A stretch of DNA of 64,000 nt from Nocardiopsis metallicus. Its GTDB lineage: Bacteria > Actinomycetota > Actinomycetes > Streptosporangiales > Streptosporangiaceae. Position 1 is the stretch's first letter, and the number at the start of each line of letters is the position of its first letter. The notes under the pieces were generated by a model. That model ran no database searches. It saw only the letters and a program-made list of their open reading frames with translations, and was not told the DNA's origin. The position numbers and the translations under genes were made by a program. The stretch is taken from contig NZ_JACHDO010000001.1 in NCBI RefSeq assembly GCF_014201115.1, positions 4,402,001-4,466,000 on the forward strand, in the 5' to 3' direction. This document shows, in pieces, positions 32,053 to 39,608 of this stretch.

Positions 32053-32751
32053 ATGCGGAAGTTCCCCATGCTGGTCGGCACCGCCCTCGCCCTGCTCCTG
32101 ACCGCGAGCCCGGCCACCGCCGAGCCGGTCTCGGAGTGCCCGGTCCTGGTCCCACCGCCCACCGCGGAGGACATGGAGCGCTACCTGTGCGGCGACTCCC
32201 GCCTCGGCCCGGCCGACCTGCCCGAAGAAGGCCCCGTCGGCAGCCTGGTCGAGGGGTACGACCGCCTCGGCGGCCTCTCCCCGACCGAGTTCCTGGACCG
32301 CTGGTGGACCGCTGACGGCGGCTGGGACTACCCGGAACACGACGGCTTCGCGGTGGCCGACGGCCAGCCCCTGAAGGAGCTCCAGGAACTCCCCCGGGGC
32401 TGGATGCTGGACCGCTTCGGCTCCCCGTGGGGTTCGTTCCTGGCCCCGGCGGGCGCCCCCTACTCCGCACGAGCGCTCCCGCCGAACTCCCTGAACACCT
32501 GGCCGGACGGGCCCGAGCACAACTACAACTGCTACGAGGTCACCCAACCGGTCACCGCGTGGGTGGGGCCGATCGCCCCGCACTTCGAACAGCCGGGCGG
32601 CGGTGAACAGCTCCTGGTCCCAGCCGAGGCAGTCCCCGAGGCCGAGGGCGACGGCCACGTCCCGGTCAACGACCTCCTCGACTGGGGCTACCTCGACCAA
32701 CGCCCCACCGAGGAGTGCGTCCTCCCCGAGGGATACCGGTTGAGCGCCTAG
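32053..32751 (+). CDS. Secreted TNT-domain protein (NAD+ glycohydrolase toxin-like)
   Basis: A 232-residue protein with a Sec-type signal peptide (basic MRK, hydrophobic core, cleavage near ATA-EP at 23-24). The C-terminal half matches the tuberculosis necrotizing toxin fold: RGWMLDRFGSPWGSFLAPAG, ARALPP, YEV, and GPIAPHFEQPGGGEQ. In CpnT of M. tuberculosis this domain hydrolyses NAD+; an Arg in the DRFG motif and a Gln in the QPGGG-x-Q motif are among the functional residues, and both are kept here. Four Cys outside the signal peptide could make two disulfides. Unlike CpnT there is no channel domain and no immunity gene adjacent. GGAG precedes the ATG. Confidence 0.85.
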   Translation: MRKFPMLVGTALALLLTASPATAEPVSECPVLVPPPTAEDMERYLCGDSRLGPADLPEEGPVGSLVEGYDRLGGLSPTEFLDRWWTADGGWDYPEHDGFAVADGQPLKELQELPRGWMLDRFGSPWGSFLAPAGAPYSARALPPNSLNTWPDGPEHNYNCYEVTQPVTAWVGPIAPHFEQPGGGEQLLVPAEAVPEAEGDGHVPVNDLLDWGYLDQRPTEECVLPEGYRLSA

Positions 32752-32811
32752 CGCTCGGCGCCAGCGCACCCGGCCCGCCAGCTCGTAGAGGAGGCCCTCC
32801 CGAACCCACGC

Positions 32812-32857
32812 GCCCTGTCCCTGGACGCCCTCCCCGGCGAGTGTCCAGGGACAGGGC
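32812..32857 (+). terminator. Terminator after TNT gene
   Basis: A perfect 15-bp stem GCCCTGTCCCTGGAC with a 16-base loop, 60 bases after the stop. The remaining bases to 33063 show no convincing gene. Confidence 0.7.
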
Positions 32858-33069
32858 GGTCACCGGACCGCGTCCCCGACCCGGATGAACCGGCGGCCGC
32901 TTTCACCGCTGTGCAACAACACTTCCGCCATGGCTCGGACGCTACTTCGCGGGTACGTCTTCCGCGTCCGAGGAGGGTCGCGGCACCACGATCTCCGCCA
33001 GGGCTGCGAACCACAACCGCGCCCCGCCACCCCCGAGCCCGGTTTCGGTCCCTGTTTCAACAGATGATC

Positions 33070-33127
33070 TTGCTACCAGGAGCGAAATCAGCGCCCTCGG
33101 GTTTCGTGGTTTTTGCAGAGGTGTCCG
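33070..33127 (+). repeat. IS terminal inverted repeat (left)
   Basis: Begins TTGCTACCAGGAGC and ends GTGTCCG; matches the reverse complement of 34900-34957 with about seven mismatches over 58 bases. Confidence 0.85.
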
Positions 33128-33144
33128 GTTCGGGTGGGCCCGGC

Positions 33145-34809
33145 TCACGCTGCGATGTCGAACCAGTCCCCGACGATCTCTCGGATTAACCCACCCAACC
33201 CCCGATCAGGCACCCTGCACGATATTCGGTGTTCGATCACCTGCCTTCTGAGCGCGGCGATCATGTCTGAGAAGGCCGGATCGGTCTTGGACCGATACCA
33301 GGGCTGGTGATAGCGGCGGGCAGCCACGTCCGCTTGCCCCTGGCCGTGCCACCGATACCAGACCACCACCAGGCTGTAAGCCAGCAGCTGGAAGGGGACC
33401 GTGCGCTCCACCGCGGCGCGGGTGCGGTTTTGGGCCTGCTCCAACCCCAGATGGGCACGACTGTCCTGGAAACACACCTCGATCGGCCACCGGTCGGCAT
33501 AGCGCCGCACGATCTCTTCAGCGGGGCTGGTGGTATCGGTGCTCAACAACGCCACCTCGTAGGGTTGGGGGCTGTGCGGGTTGCGCACCAAAATCAGGCG
33601 CAGGGGTGTGGGGCCCAGGGAGCGCACCCACCGGCAGTCGATGACGGCCATCTCCTGGCCGGTGCCGTTGCCGGAAGCGACGAAGTGGGCGGTGGCGGCG
33701 ATCTGTTCGGGGGTGCCCAACCGGGGGCCCGCGTAGCGGGGCCGCCCGGGCCGGGTGGGGGTGCCCGCCGGTGCGGGTGGGGGAACCTGGTGCAGGACCG
33801 CGGTGGCCGCCAGACGAAAAGTCCAGGTCATGGTGGTGGGCAGGGCTCTTAGTGCTGGGCTGTGGTAGGCGGAGTCGGCCACCACGTGCAGGGTGCGGTC
33901 GGGAAACTGGTGGGCCAGGCGGGTGGCCAGAGCGATCGCGGTCTCGGTCTTGGTGGGTTGCTGGGCGGTATCGGTCTGGTCGGCGGGGCCGGCTGGGCCG
34001 CCGCTGGTGGGGGTGGTGGCTTGCAGTACCTGGGCTAGGGCCTGCTCATGGGCGTGTTGGGCGGTGGCTAGTTCCCGGGCGCACCGGTTCAGGCGCTCTT
34101 TGAGGGCGGGTGCGGGGTCGGGGCCGGGCAGGCGGTGTCCCGCCGGTAGGGCGGCTTCCTTGTCCAGGCGCAGCTGCAGACCATGGTGGGCCTGAGCGTG
34201 GCGGGTGCGGGCGCTGTCCAGGACGCGGGCGGTGGCGGCAGTGCTGGAGGTGTGTGCGGTCTGGGGGTGGGGCATCGGGCCGTTGTGGCCTGCTTTGCCG
34301 GGGCTTCGTTTGGTGGTTGAGGGTCGCCAGCACGCGGTCAGCACGGGTAGGGCCAGGGCTGTGGTCCTGCCGGGCAGACGGACGGCCAGGGCGGTGACCA
34401 CGAAGCACACACCCCAGGCCAGGGGGTTGTTTTTGGGTCGGGCTCCGTCGTGTTGGCGCAACCGGCCCCAGACGCGGCGGCCCCACCGTTTGATCAGGGT
34501 GTCATCGATGACCAGGGTCAGGTCCTGGCCGGGGTGGGTGAAGGCCTGGGTGATGAGGTGGGCCATGGTCAGGCCCAGGTGGTGGGGGTCCCATTTGCGG
34601 CGGGAGAAGAAGGCGTGGGCGCGGTCGTGGTGCCAGTGGCGGGCCAGGCCGGAGCCGGTGAGTATGCCGCACACGGTGCGGGGTCCGGTGTGGGTGATCA
34701 GGCCGGTGATCAGGGCGGTGAAGGTGGTGAAGGTGGGTCGGGTGAAGTGGGGCCAAAAGTGGGTGAGGAGCCGTTGCAGGCAGGGCGGTAGGGTGGGGTG
34801 TGGGAGCAT
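33145..34809 (-). CDS. DDE transposase
   Basis: A 554-residue transposase. The catalytic triad is placed at Asp102 or Asp103 (LTLVIDDTLIKR), the Asp of HVVADSAYHS, and the Glu of YADRWPIEVCFQDSR, with the downstream K/R-rich helix ARAAVERTVPFQLLAYSLVVVWY. These signatures fit IS701/IS4-type RNase-H transposases. A Pro/His/Gln-rich insertion (about 165-290) sits between the first and second catalytic Asp. The frame is intact from ATG 34809 to the stop, close to the left repeat. Its GC-rich codon use resembles the host, so it probably came from another actinomycete. Confidence 0.9.
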   Translation of the reverse strand: MLPHPTLPPCLQRLLTHFWPHFTRPTFTTFTALITGLITHTGPRTVCGILTGSGLARHWHHDRAHAFFSRRKWDPHHLGLTMAHLITQAFTHPGQDLTLVIDDTLIKRWGRRVWGRLRQHDGARPKNNPLAWGVCFVVTALAVRLPGRTTALALPVLTACWRPSTTKRSPGKAGHNGPMPHPQTAHTSSTAATARVLDSARTRHAQAHHGLQLRLDKEAALPAGHRLPGPDPAPALKERLNRCARELATAQHAHEQALAQVLQATTPTSGGPAGPADQTDTAQQPTKTETAIALATRLAHQFPDRTLHVVADSAYHSPALRALPTTMTWTFRLAATAVLHQVPPPAPAGTPTRPGRPRYAGPRLGTPEQIAATAHFVASGNGTGQEMAVIDCRWVRSLGPTPLRLILVRNPHSPQPYEVALLSTDTTSPAEEIVRRYADRWPIEVCFQDSRAHLGLEQAQNRTRAAVERTVPFQLLAYSLVVVWYRWHGQGQADVAARRYHQPWYRSKTDPAFSDMIAALRRQVIEHRISCRVPDRGLGGLIREIVGDWFDIAA

Positions 34810-34899
34810 CAGCGAGCCTCTTTGCGGTGACTGGTTGATGCTCCCTTTGTCGTGTGCGGGGCGGGTGGTTGTCCAGGTTCACACCAAAGCACTCACGAG

Positions 34900-34957
34900 C
34901 GGACACTTCTCCAAAAACCACGAAACCCGAGAGCGCCGAACTTGCTCCTGGTAGCAA
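34900..34957 (-). repeat. IS terminal inverted repeat (right)
   Basis: Partner of 33070-33127; read on the minus strand it begins TTGCTACCAGGAGC. Confidence 0.85.
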
Positions 34958-34963
34958 GATCAT

Positions 34964-35201
34964 CGGGGATCAGGGGGTTTCGGAAGCGGCGGGCAGCCTC
35001 AGGCACGGGTTACGGACACCGCGGCCTGCCCAGAGCCGGCACCACAGCACTGCCCCCACCCTCACCACCGGGTGTCCGATGGCACGCGCGACCGGCCGAG
35101 ACACGCGATCCGAGGCGCGCAGGCCCGGGGAGACTGCTTCCCTCACTGCTGCTTTTTCGTCCGGGCGAATGTACGTACGTCAAAATGCTAGGGTGTGCGC
35201 C
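34964..35201. promoter_or_regulatory. IS-flanking region and TetR promoter with palindrome
   Basis: These 238 bases hold no gene I can support. Close to the tetR start lies GTACGTACGT at 35171-35180 (containing the 8-base palindromes GTACGTAC and ACGTACGT), followed by a -10-like TAGGGT at 35189-35194 exactly seven bases before the ATG. The palindrome falls in the spacer, where the TetR protein could repress its own leaderless transcript. Confidence 0.5.
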
Positions 35202-35774
35202 ATGAGCCAACGCGAGGACCTGCTGGCCGGCGCGAAGAAGTGCCTGATCGAAAAGGGCTACAGCAAGACCACCGCCCGGGACATCGCCGCCGCCTCGGGT
35301 GCGCACCTGGCGTCCATCGGGTACCACTTCGGGTCCAAGGACAACCTTATGAACACCGCGGTGATCGAGGCGACCAGAGAGTGGGGGAACGTCTTCGAAA
35401 GGGCCGTGCGGGAAACCGCGACCGGGAGCCCCGAGGAACGGATCCGCCTGTTGGTCACCGTGCTCTTCGAGAGCATCCCCGAGCAGCGGGACCTCATGGT
35501 GGCGGGGGTCGAGGCCTACGCCCAGTCACCCTTCAACGAGGACATCCGGACGGCGCTCACGGAAGGGCACCAGGAGGCGCGCCGGGAGCTGGCCGCATTG
35601 ATCCTGGACGTGCCCTCCGACCAGGTCGACCCGGGCACCGTCGCCGGGCTGGGCTCGATGATCTACAACATCGTCACCGGGTACGTGCAGCAGTACATCG
35701 TCGCCCCGGACTCCCTGCCCACCGTGGATCAGGCGATGGAGGGCCTGCGAGCGCTGGTGAGCCCCGGCACCTGA
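35202..35774 (+). CDS. TetR/AcrR-family transcriptional regulator
   Basis: A 190-residue regulator. The N-terminal helix-turn-helix is EKGYSKTTARDIAAASGAHLASIGYHFGSKDNLM (about 17-50), classic for TetR with the Y-x-H-F-x-S-K recognition helix. The remaining helices form a ligand-binding and dimer domain with no further recognisable motif. The ATG is probably the first base of the mRNA because TAGGGT lies seven bases before it and there is no ribosome site. It is convergent with purE, sharing a hairpin. The regulated gene is unknown; the neighbour upstream is an insertion sequence that may have separated it from its target. Confidence 0.88.
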   Translation: MSQREDLLAGAKKCLIEKGYSKTTARDIAAASGAHLASIGYHFGSKDNLMNTAVIEATREWGNVFERAVRETATGSPEERIRLLVTVLFESIPEQRDLMVAGVEAYAQSPFNEDIRTALTEGHQEARRELAALILDVPSDQVDPGTVAGLGSMIYNIVTGYVQQYIVAPDSLPTVDQAMEGLRALVSPGT

Positions 35775-35787
35775 GGCGCCGGGGCTC
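35759..35787. terminator. Shared terminator, tetR / purE
   Basis: A 10-bp stem GAGCCCCGGC/GCCGGGGCTC begins inside the last codons of tetR and ends six bases before the purE stop on the opposite strand. Confidence 0.65.
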
Positions 35788-35792
35788 GGACG

Positions 35793-36326
35793 CTAGAAGC
35801 CGAAGCCCATCGCCGAACCACTGTCGGACACCTCGCGGCGGAGACGCTCGCCCTTGGCGTGCGCCTGCTCCTTGAGCTCCTCCTGGAACTTGGCCACGCG
35901 CTCGGCCAGCTCCGGGTCGTGCGCGGCGAGCTGGCGCACGGCCAGCAGCCCGGCGTTGCGGGCCGCGCCCACCGCGACCGTGGCCACCGGGACCCCGGCG
36001 GGCATCTGCACGATGGACAGCAGGGAGTCCATACCGTCCAGGTACTTGAGCGGCACCGGGACCCCGATCACCGGCAGGGTGGTGACCGAGGCCAGCATCC
36101 CGGGCAGGTGGGCGGCGCCGCCCGCGCCCGCGATGATCGCCTTGAGACCGCGGCCGGCCGCCTCGGCACCGTAGGAGATCATCTCGTGCGGCATCCGGTG
36201 CGCGGAGACCACATCGGCCTCGAAGGGGACGTCGAACTCCTTGAGCGCCTCGGCCGCCTCGCGCATCACCGGCCAGTCGGAGTCGGACCCCATCACGATG
36301 CCCACCACGGGCTTGCTGTCGGTCAC
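35793..36326 (-). CDS. purE: N5-carboxyaminoimidazole ribonucleotide mutase
   Basis: A 177-residue class I PurE converting N5-CAIR to CAIR in purine synthesis. VGIVMGSDSDWPVM, SAHRMPHEM, IIAGAGGAAHLPGMLAS, PVPLKYLDGMDSLLSIVQMPAGVPVATVAVG are the invariant substrate-binding segments, including the catalytic His. The GTG at 36326 overlaps the purK stop (GTGA). The usual length is about 160-170 residues; the extra C-terminal tail KGERLRREVSDSGSAMGFGF is common in actinobacteria. It acts with PurK made from the same message. Confidence 0.95.
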   Translation of the reverse strand: MTDSKPVVGIVMGSDSDWPVMREAAEALKEFDVPFEADVVSAHRMPHEMISYGAEAAGRGLKAIIAGAGGAAHLPGMLASVTTLPVIGVPVPLKYLDGMDSLLSIVQMPAGVPVATVAVGAARNAGLLAVRQLAAHDPELAERVAKFQEELKEQAHAKGERLRREVSDSGSAMGFGF

Positions 36327-37480
36327 TTCTGGTCTCCTCGTAGGTAGCTGGCGGCGTCGCGGGCGCGCTCCAGGAGGTCCCGGTAGTCGTCGCCCATCAC
36401 GGTGACGTGCCCGATCTTGCGGCCCGGGCGCACGCCCTTGCCGTAGAAGTGCACCTTCACCTCGGGGTCCTTGGCCATGACGTGCAGGTAGCGGCGGTAG
36501 ACGTCGGGGTCCTCGCCGCCCAGCAGGTTGGCCATGACGGTGTAGGGGGCGTTGGTACGCGGTGACCCCAGGGGCAGGTTCAGAACCGCGCGCAGGTGCT
36601 GCTCGAACTGGGACGTGCGCGCGCCCTCGATGCTCCAGTGGCCGGAGTTGTGCGGGCGCATGGCCAGCTCGTTGACGACCACGTCCTCGGCGGTCTCGAA
36701 CAGCTCCACCGCCAGCACACCGGTCACGTCCAGGGCCTGGGCGATCTCGATGGCCAGCTGCTGGGCACGCAGGGCCTTGGCCTCGGACAGGTCCGGGGCG
36801 GGGGCGATCACCTCGTGGCAGATCCCGCCGCGCTGCACGGTCTCCACGACCGGGTACACGGCGACCTGCCCGTGCGGGGAACGGGCCACCTGCACGGCGA
36901 GTTCGCGGCTGAAGGCCACCTTCTCCTCGACCAAGAGCGGCACCTCCTCCGCGGCGGCGCGGTCCACGACCTCGCCAGCCTCCTCGGGGCCGTCCACGAC
37001 CCACACGCCCTTGCCGTCGTAGCCGCCGCGGGAGGCCTTGAGCACGACCGGCCACCCGGCCTCCTCCGCGAAGGAGGCGACGTGGTCGAGGGTGGTCACC
37101 GCCCGCCAGCGCGGGGAGGGGGCGTCCAACTCGGCCATGCGGGTACGCATACGCAGTTTGTCCTGGGCGAAGCGGAGGGCGTCGCGGCCCGGACGAAGCA
37201 GCCCGCCCGCCTCCTCCACGGCCCGCAGGACCGGCTCGGGTACGTGCTCGTGGTCGAAGGTGACCACGTCGTGCGCCTTGGCGAAGGCCAGGACGTCGTC
37301 GAGGCCGCGGTCATCGCCCAGGGTGACGTCGCCCGCCACCAGGGCCGCGCTGTCGGTGGGGTCGGCTGCCAGGACGGAGAAGTCCACTCCCAGCCCGATG
37401 CCCGCCTGGTGGGTCATCCGGGAGAGTTGACCTCCGCCGATCATTCCCACGCGGGGGACGATGCGGTTACGCTCGCTCAC
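36323..37480 (-). CDS. purK: N5-carboxyaminoimidazole ribonucleotide synthase
   Basis: A 385-residue ATP-grasp enzyme converting AIR, ATP and bicarbonate to N5-CAIR. VGMIGGGQLSRMTHQAGI is the N-terminal pre-ATP-grasp strand; WPVVLKASRGGYDGKGV binds ATP, VEEKVAFSRELAV and VNELAMRPHNSGHWSIEG form the metal/substrate site. It is the first gene of a purK-purE operon; a dyad CGCGGAT/ATCCGCG at 37507-37529 lies in its leader. It is divergent from a GtrA-family gene, an arrangement also known in mycobacteria. Confidence 0.95.
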   Translation of the reverse strand: MSERNRIVPRVGMIGGGQLSRMTHQAGIGLGVDFSVLAADPTDSAALVAGDVTLGDDRGLDDVLAFAKAHDVVTFDHEHVPEPVLRAVEEAGGLLRPGRDALRFAQDKLRMRTRMAELDAPSPRWRAVTTLDHVASFAEEAGWPVVLKASRGGYDGKGVWVVDGPEEAGEVVDRAAAEEVPLLVEEKVAFSRELAVQVARSPHGQVAVYPVVETVQRGGICHEVIAPAPDLSEAKALRAQQLAIEIAQALDVTGVLAVELFETAEDVVVNELAMRPHNSGHWSIEGARTSQFEQHLRAVLNLPLGSPRTNAPYTVMANLLGGEDPDVYRRYLHVMAKDPEVKVHFYGKGVRPGRKIGHVTVMGDDYRDLLERARDAASYLRGDQK

Positions 37481-37675
37481 AGTTCCTCAACTCAATGCTC
37501 GTCAACCGCGGATGCGGGGCGGATCCGCGTACGGCGGAACCTGGCCGTTCGGCTCGGAACCCGCGGCCGGGGTGTCTGTCGAAGCCCCCGGTTAGAGTCT
37601 AGGGCGTGCGGTCACCGGGCCCCCAGGTGCCATCCCCACCGCCGCGACCCCCGCAGGAGCAGGAAGGCACAGGCC

Positions 37676-38176
37676 ATGCGTGATCTCGCTACCCGGCGTC
37701 CCCGGTTGGCCAAGCTGGCCGCCGAGGTCGGCAAGTTCGGTTCCGTCGGCGCCGCCGCCTATGTCGTTCAGCTCGTCGTGACCAACCTGCTGTGGGCCAA
37801 CGGCGTGCAGGTGATGGCCGGACAGGTGCTGGGCACCCTGTGCGCGATCGCGGTGGCGTTCGTCGGCAACCGGTTCTGGACCTTCGGCGACCGGGCGCGC
37901 ACCGGCTACGGCCGGGAGACCTTCCTGTTCCTGGTGATGAACGGCGTGGGCATGCTCGTCCAGGTGGGCTGTCAGGCCTTCTCCCTGTACGTGCTCGGCC
38001 TGGACGGCCCCCTCGCGCAGAACGTCTCCGGCAACGTGGTGGGCGTGGCCCTGGGCACGCTGTTCCGGTTCTTCGCCTACCGCACCTGGGTGTTCCCGCC
38101 CCAACCGGAAGCCGTGAGCACCCGCCCGCGGGACAGCGCCCTTCCCGAGGACGGCAGGGCTCCGCGGGCTCAGTGA
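37676..38176 (+). CDS. GtrA-family membrane protein
   Basis: A 166-residue protein with four helices (about 16-38, 46-63, 79-102, 111-130) matching GtrA/DPMS flippase-like proteins: KFGSVGAAAYVVQLVVTNLLW opens, FVGNRFWTFGD ends helix two, and FFAYRTWVFP closes helix four. Such proteins are thought to help move polyprenyl-phosphate-linked sugars across the membrane for polysaccharide modification. It uses ATG 37676, with GGAAGG upstream. Its stop overlaps the convergent CPBP gene by seven bases. Confidence 0.88.
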   Translation: MRDLATRRPRLAKLAAEVGKFGSVGAAAYVVQLVVTNLLWANGVQVMAGQVLGTLCAIAVAFVGNRFWTFGDRARTGYGRETFLFLVMNGVGMLVQVGCQAFSLYVLGLDGPLAQNVSGNVVGVALGTLFRFFAYRTWVFPPQPEAVSTRPRDSALPEDGRAPRAQ

Positions 38177-39366
38177 CGGGTGAGCGGGCTGCGTCGGCTG
38201 ACACCGCCGCGGCGGGCCAGGCCGGTGACCAGGAGCAGGTAGAGGCCGACCTGGGCGGTGGTCAGCGCCAGAGTCATCGGGGTGTTGGTGCCCAGCGGCA
38301 GTCCGCCGCCGATCACGACACCCGTGCCGACCTCGGACAGGCGGCCCTGCACCGCGCACAGGGTGAACTGGACCAGGCTGTTGACCACGTGCAGGCCGAT
38401 GGCGGCCTCCAGGCCGCCGGTGCGCCAGGTCAGCCAGGCCATGGCCAGGCCGAAGACCGCCAGGGACACGGTGGTCCACAGGTTGCCCGGGTGGGTGGAG
38501 GCGTACAGGGCGGCGAACAGGGTCCCGCCCGCCAGGACGGCGGGCCACGGGGAGCGCAGCACCCGGGAGAAGGCGCTGTCCCCGGAGGGCGAGCCGAGCG
38601 AACCCACGAGCTGCATGGTCAGCCCGCGCACGGTCATCTCCTCGGCCGCGGACTGGAGCGGCACCAGCAGGGCGATCACGAGCAGCGCGGCCGCGAGGAC
38701 CTCGACACTGCCGTAGTTGACCGCGCCCGGGCCGTCGGCGGGGGGCCTGCCGGACACCAGCAGGAGCAGTCCGGTGCCCGCCGTGACGGGGACCGCCGCG
38801 GTGAACACGCACCGGGCCAGCCAGCGCCAGCGCACGCGGCCCTCGACCGAGATGAGTGATCCGGCCCGGCGCCACTGCACCACGCGGACCACGAAGAGGG
38901 TGACGGGGATCAGCAGCGCTATCGCCGCCAGTCCGAAGGCCAACCCGGCGATCTCACCCACCCGGACCGAGTCCGGGGCCAGGCCGCTGCCGCCGAGGAT
39001 CGCGACGATCGTCATGACGAGCATGACTCCGACCCACAGGAAGAAGAGCAGGACCGCGAAGACCAGCACCGCCAGTGGCGGGACCCACCACCGGAACAGC
39101 GGGGTCCGGGCGAGCCTGTGATAGGACTCACCCCCGGGGAGCTCCGCGCAGGCGAACTGCTTGGAGCGCACCGGGCGCGGGGGTGGCCAAGCCCACACCG
39201 ACGGGTCCGGGGTCAGCGCCGGGTGTCCGCCGGGCGGGGTCTGCCTCGCGCCGCCGAGCGGCCAGGCCCAGGTCTGCTCCTGGGCGTAGCCACCACAAGC
39301 CTGCCCCTCCGGCCCTTCAGGCGCGGCGGGCCAGGACGAACCAGGCGGTGGCGGCACATTTCCCAT
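38170..39366 (-). CDS. CPBP-family intramembrane metalloprotease-like protein
   Basis: A 398-residue membrane protein: an 85-residue Pro-rich cytoplasmic head, then about eight helices. The CPBP (Abi/Rce1) motifs are QSAAEEMTVRGLTMQ (E-E-x3-R, about 237-251), TLFAALYASTH (second motif), and GLHVVNSLVQF (H-x2-N, about 320-330). Rce1-type enzymes cleave C-terminal prenylated peptides; bacterial members act in peptide processing or immunity to bacteriocins. A promoter-like pair TTAACG-17-GATAGT on the minus strand lies about 20-50 bases upstream. Confidence 0.85.
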   Translation of the reverse strand: MGNVPPPPGSSWPAAPEGPEGQACGGYAQEQTWAWPLGGARQTPPGGHPALTPDPSVWAWPPPRPVRSKQFACAELPGGESYHRLARTPLFRWWVPPLAVLVFAVLLFFLWVGVMLVMTIVAILGGSGLAPDSVRVGEIAGLAFGLAAIALLIPVTLFVVRVVQWRRAGSLISVEGRVRWRWLARCVFTAAVPVTAGTGLLLLVSGRPPADGPGAVNYGSVEVLAAALLVIALLVPLQSAAEEMTVRGLTMQLVGSLGSPSGDSAFSRVLRSPWPAVLAGGTLFAALYASTHPGNLWTTVSLAVFGLAMAWLTWRTGGLEAAIGLHVVNSLVQFTLCAVQGRLSEVGTGVVIGGGLPLGTNTPMTLALTTAQVGLYLLLVTGLARRGGVSRRSPLTRH

Positions 39367-39595
39367 CGTGCGCCGAGACTACTATCCGGGCATGTATTGC
39401 CTGCGTTAAGGCCACGCCGTTATCGCCTGGTCACGGTACGGAACAACCGCTCCACGGGCCCCTGGAAGAACGGGCGGGAGCCCGGTGGGCACTGAGACAA
39501 CGGAATAGCGGGCCCCGGCCCACCTGTTGGAACAGGTGGTCCTGCGGGTGGTCCTGCAAGCGACACCACAGGCCAAGTACCCCGTCCCGCTGACC

Positions 39596-39601
39596 TACGA
39601 T
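39596..39601 (+). promoter_or_regulatory. -10 box of mrp, leaderless start
   Basis: TACGAT ends seven bases before the mrp ATG and no ribosome site is present, so the transcript probably starts at the ATG. Confidence 0.5.
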
Positions 39602-39608
39602 TGAGTAC

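Larger units (their letters stand above)
33064..34963 (-). mobile_element. Complete insertion sequence, IS701/IS4-like
   Basis: A single DDE transposase gene is bounded by long imperfect terminal repeats (58 bp, 33070-33127 and 34900-34957, about seven mismatches). GATC flanks the repeats at both ends (33066-33069 and 34958-34961) and may be the 4-base target duplication; an AT outside each copy extends the symmetry to 33064 and 34963. The intact ends and open transposase frame suggest a recent, possibly active insertion. Confidence 0.85.

Noticed and set aside
32860..33148. Minus-strand frames next to the left end of the insertion sequence, possibly a gene cut by the element
   Set aside because: No reading frame continues sensibly on the other side of the element and no domain is recognised.
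39392..39409. Five-codon frame (M-Y-C-L-R) six bases after TACTAT
   Set aside because: It looked like a leaderless leader peptide, but the same AT-rich bases fit a minus-strand promoter of the CPBP gene and mrp has its own -10 much closer.
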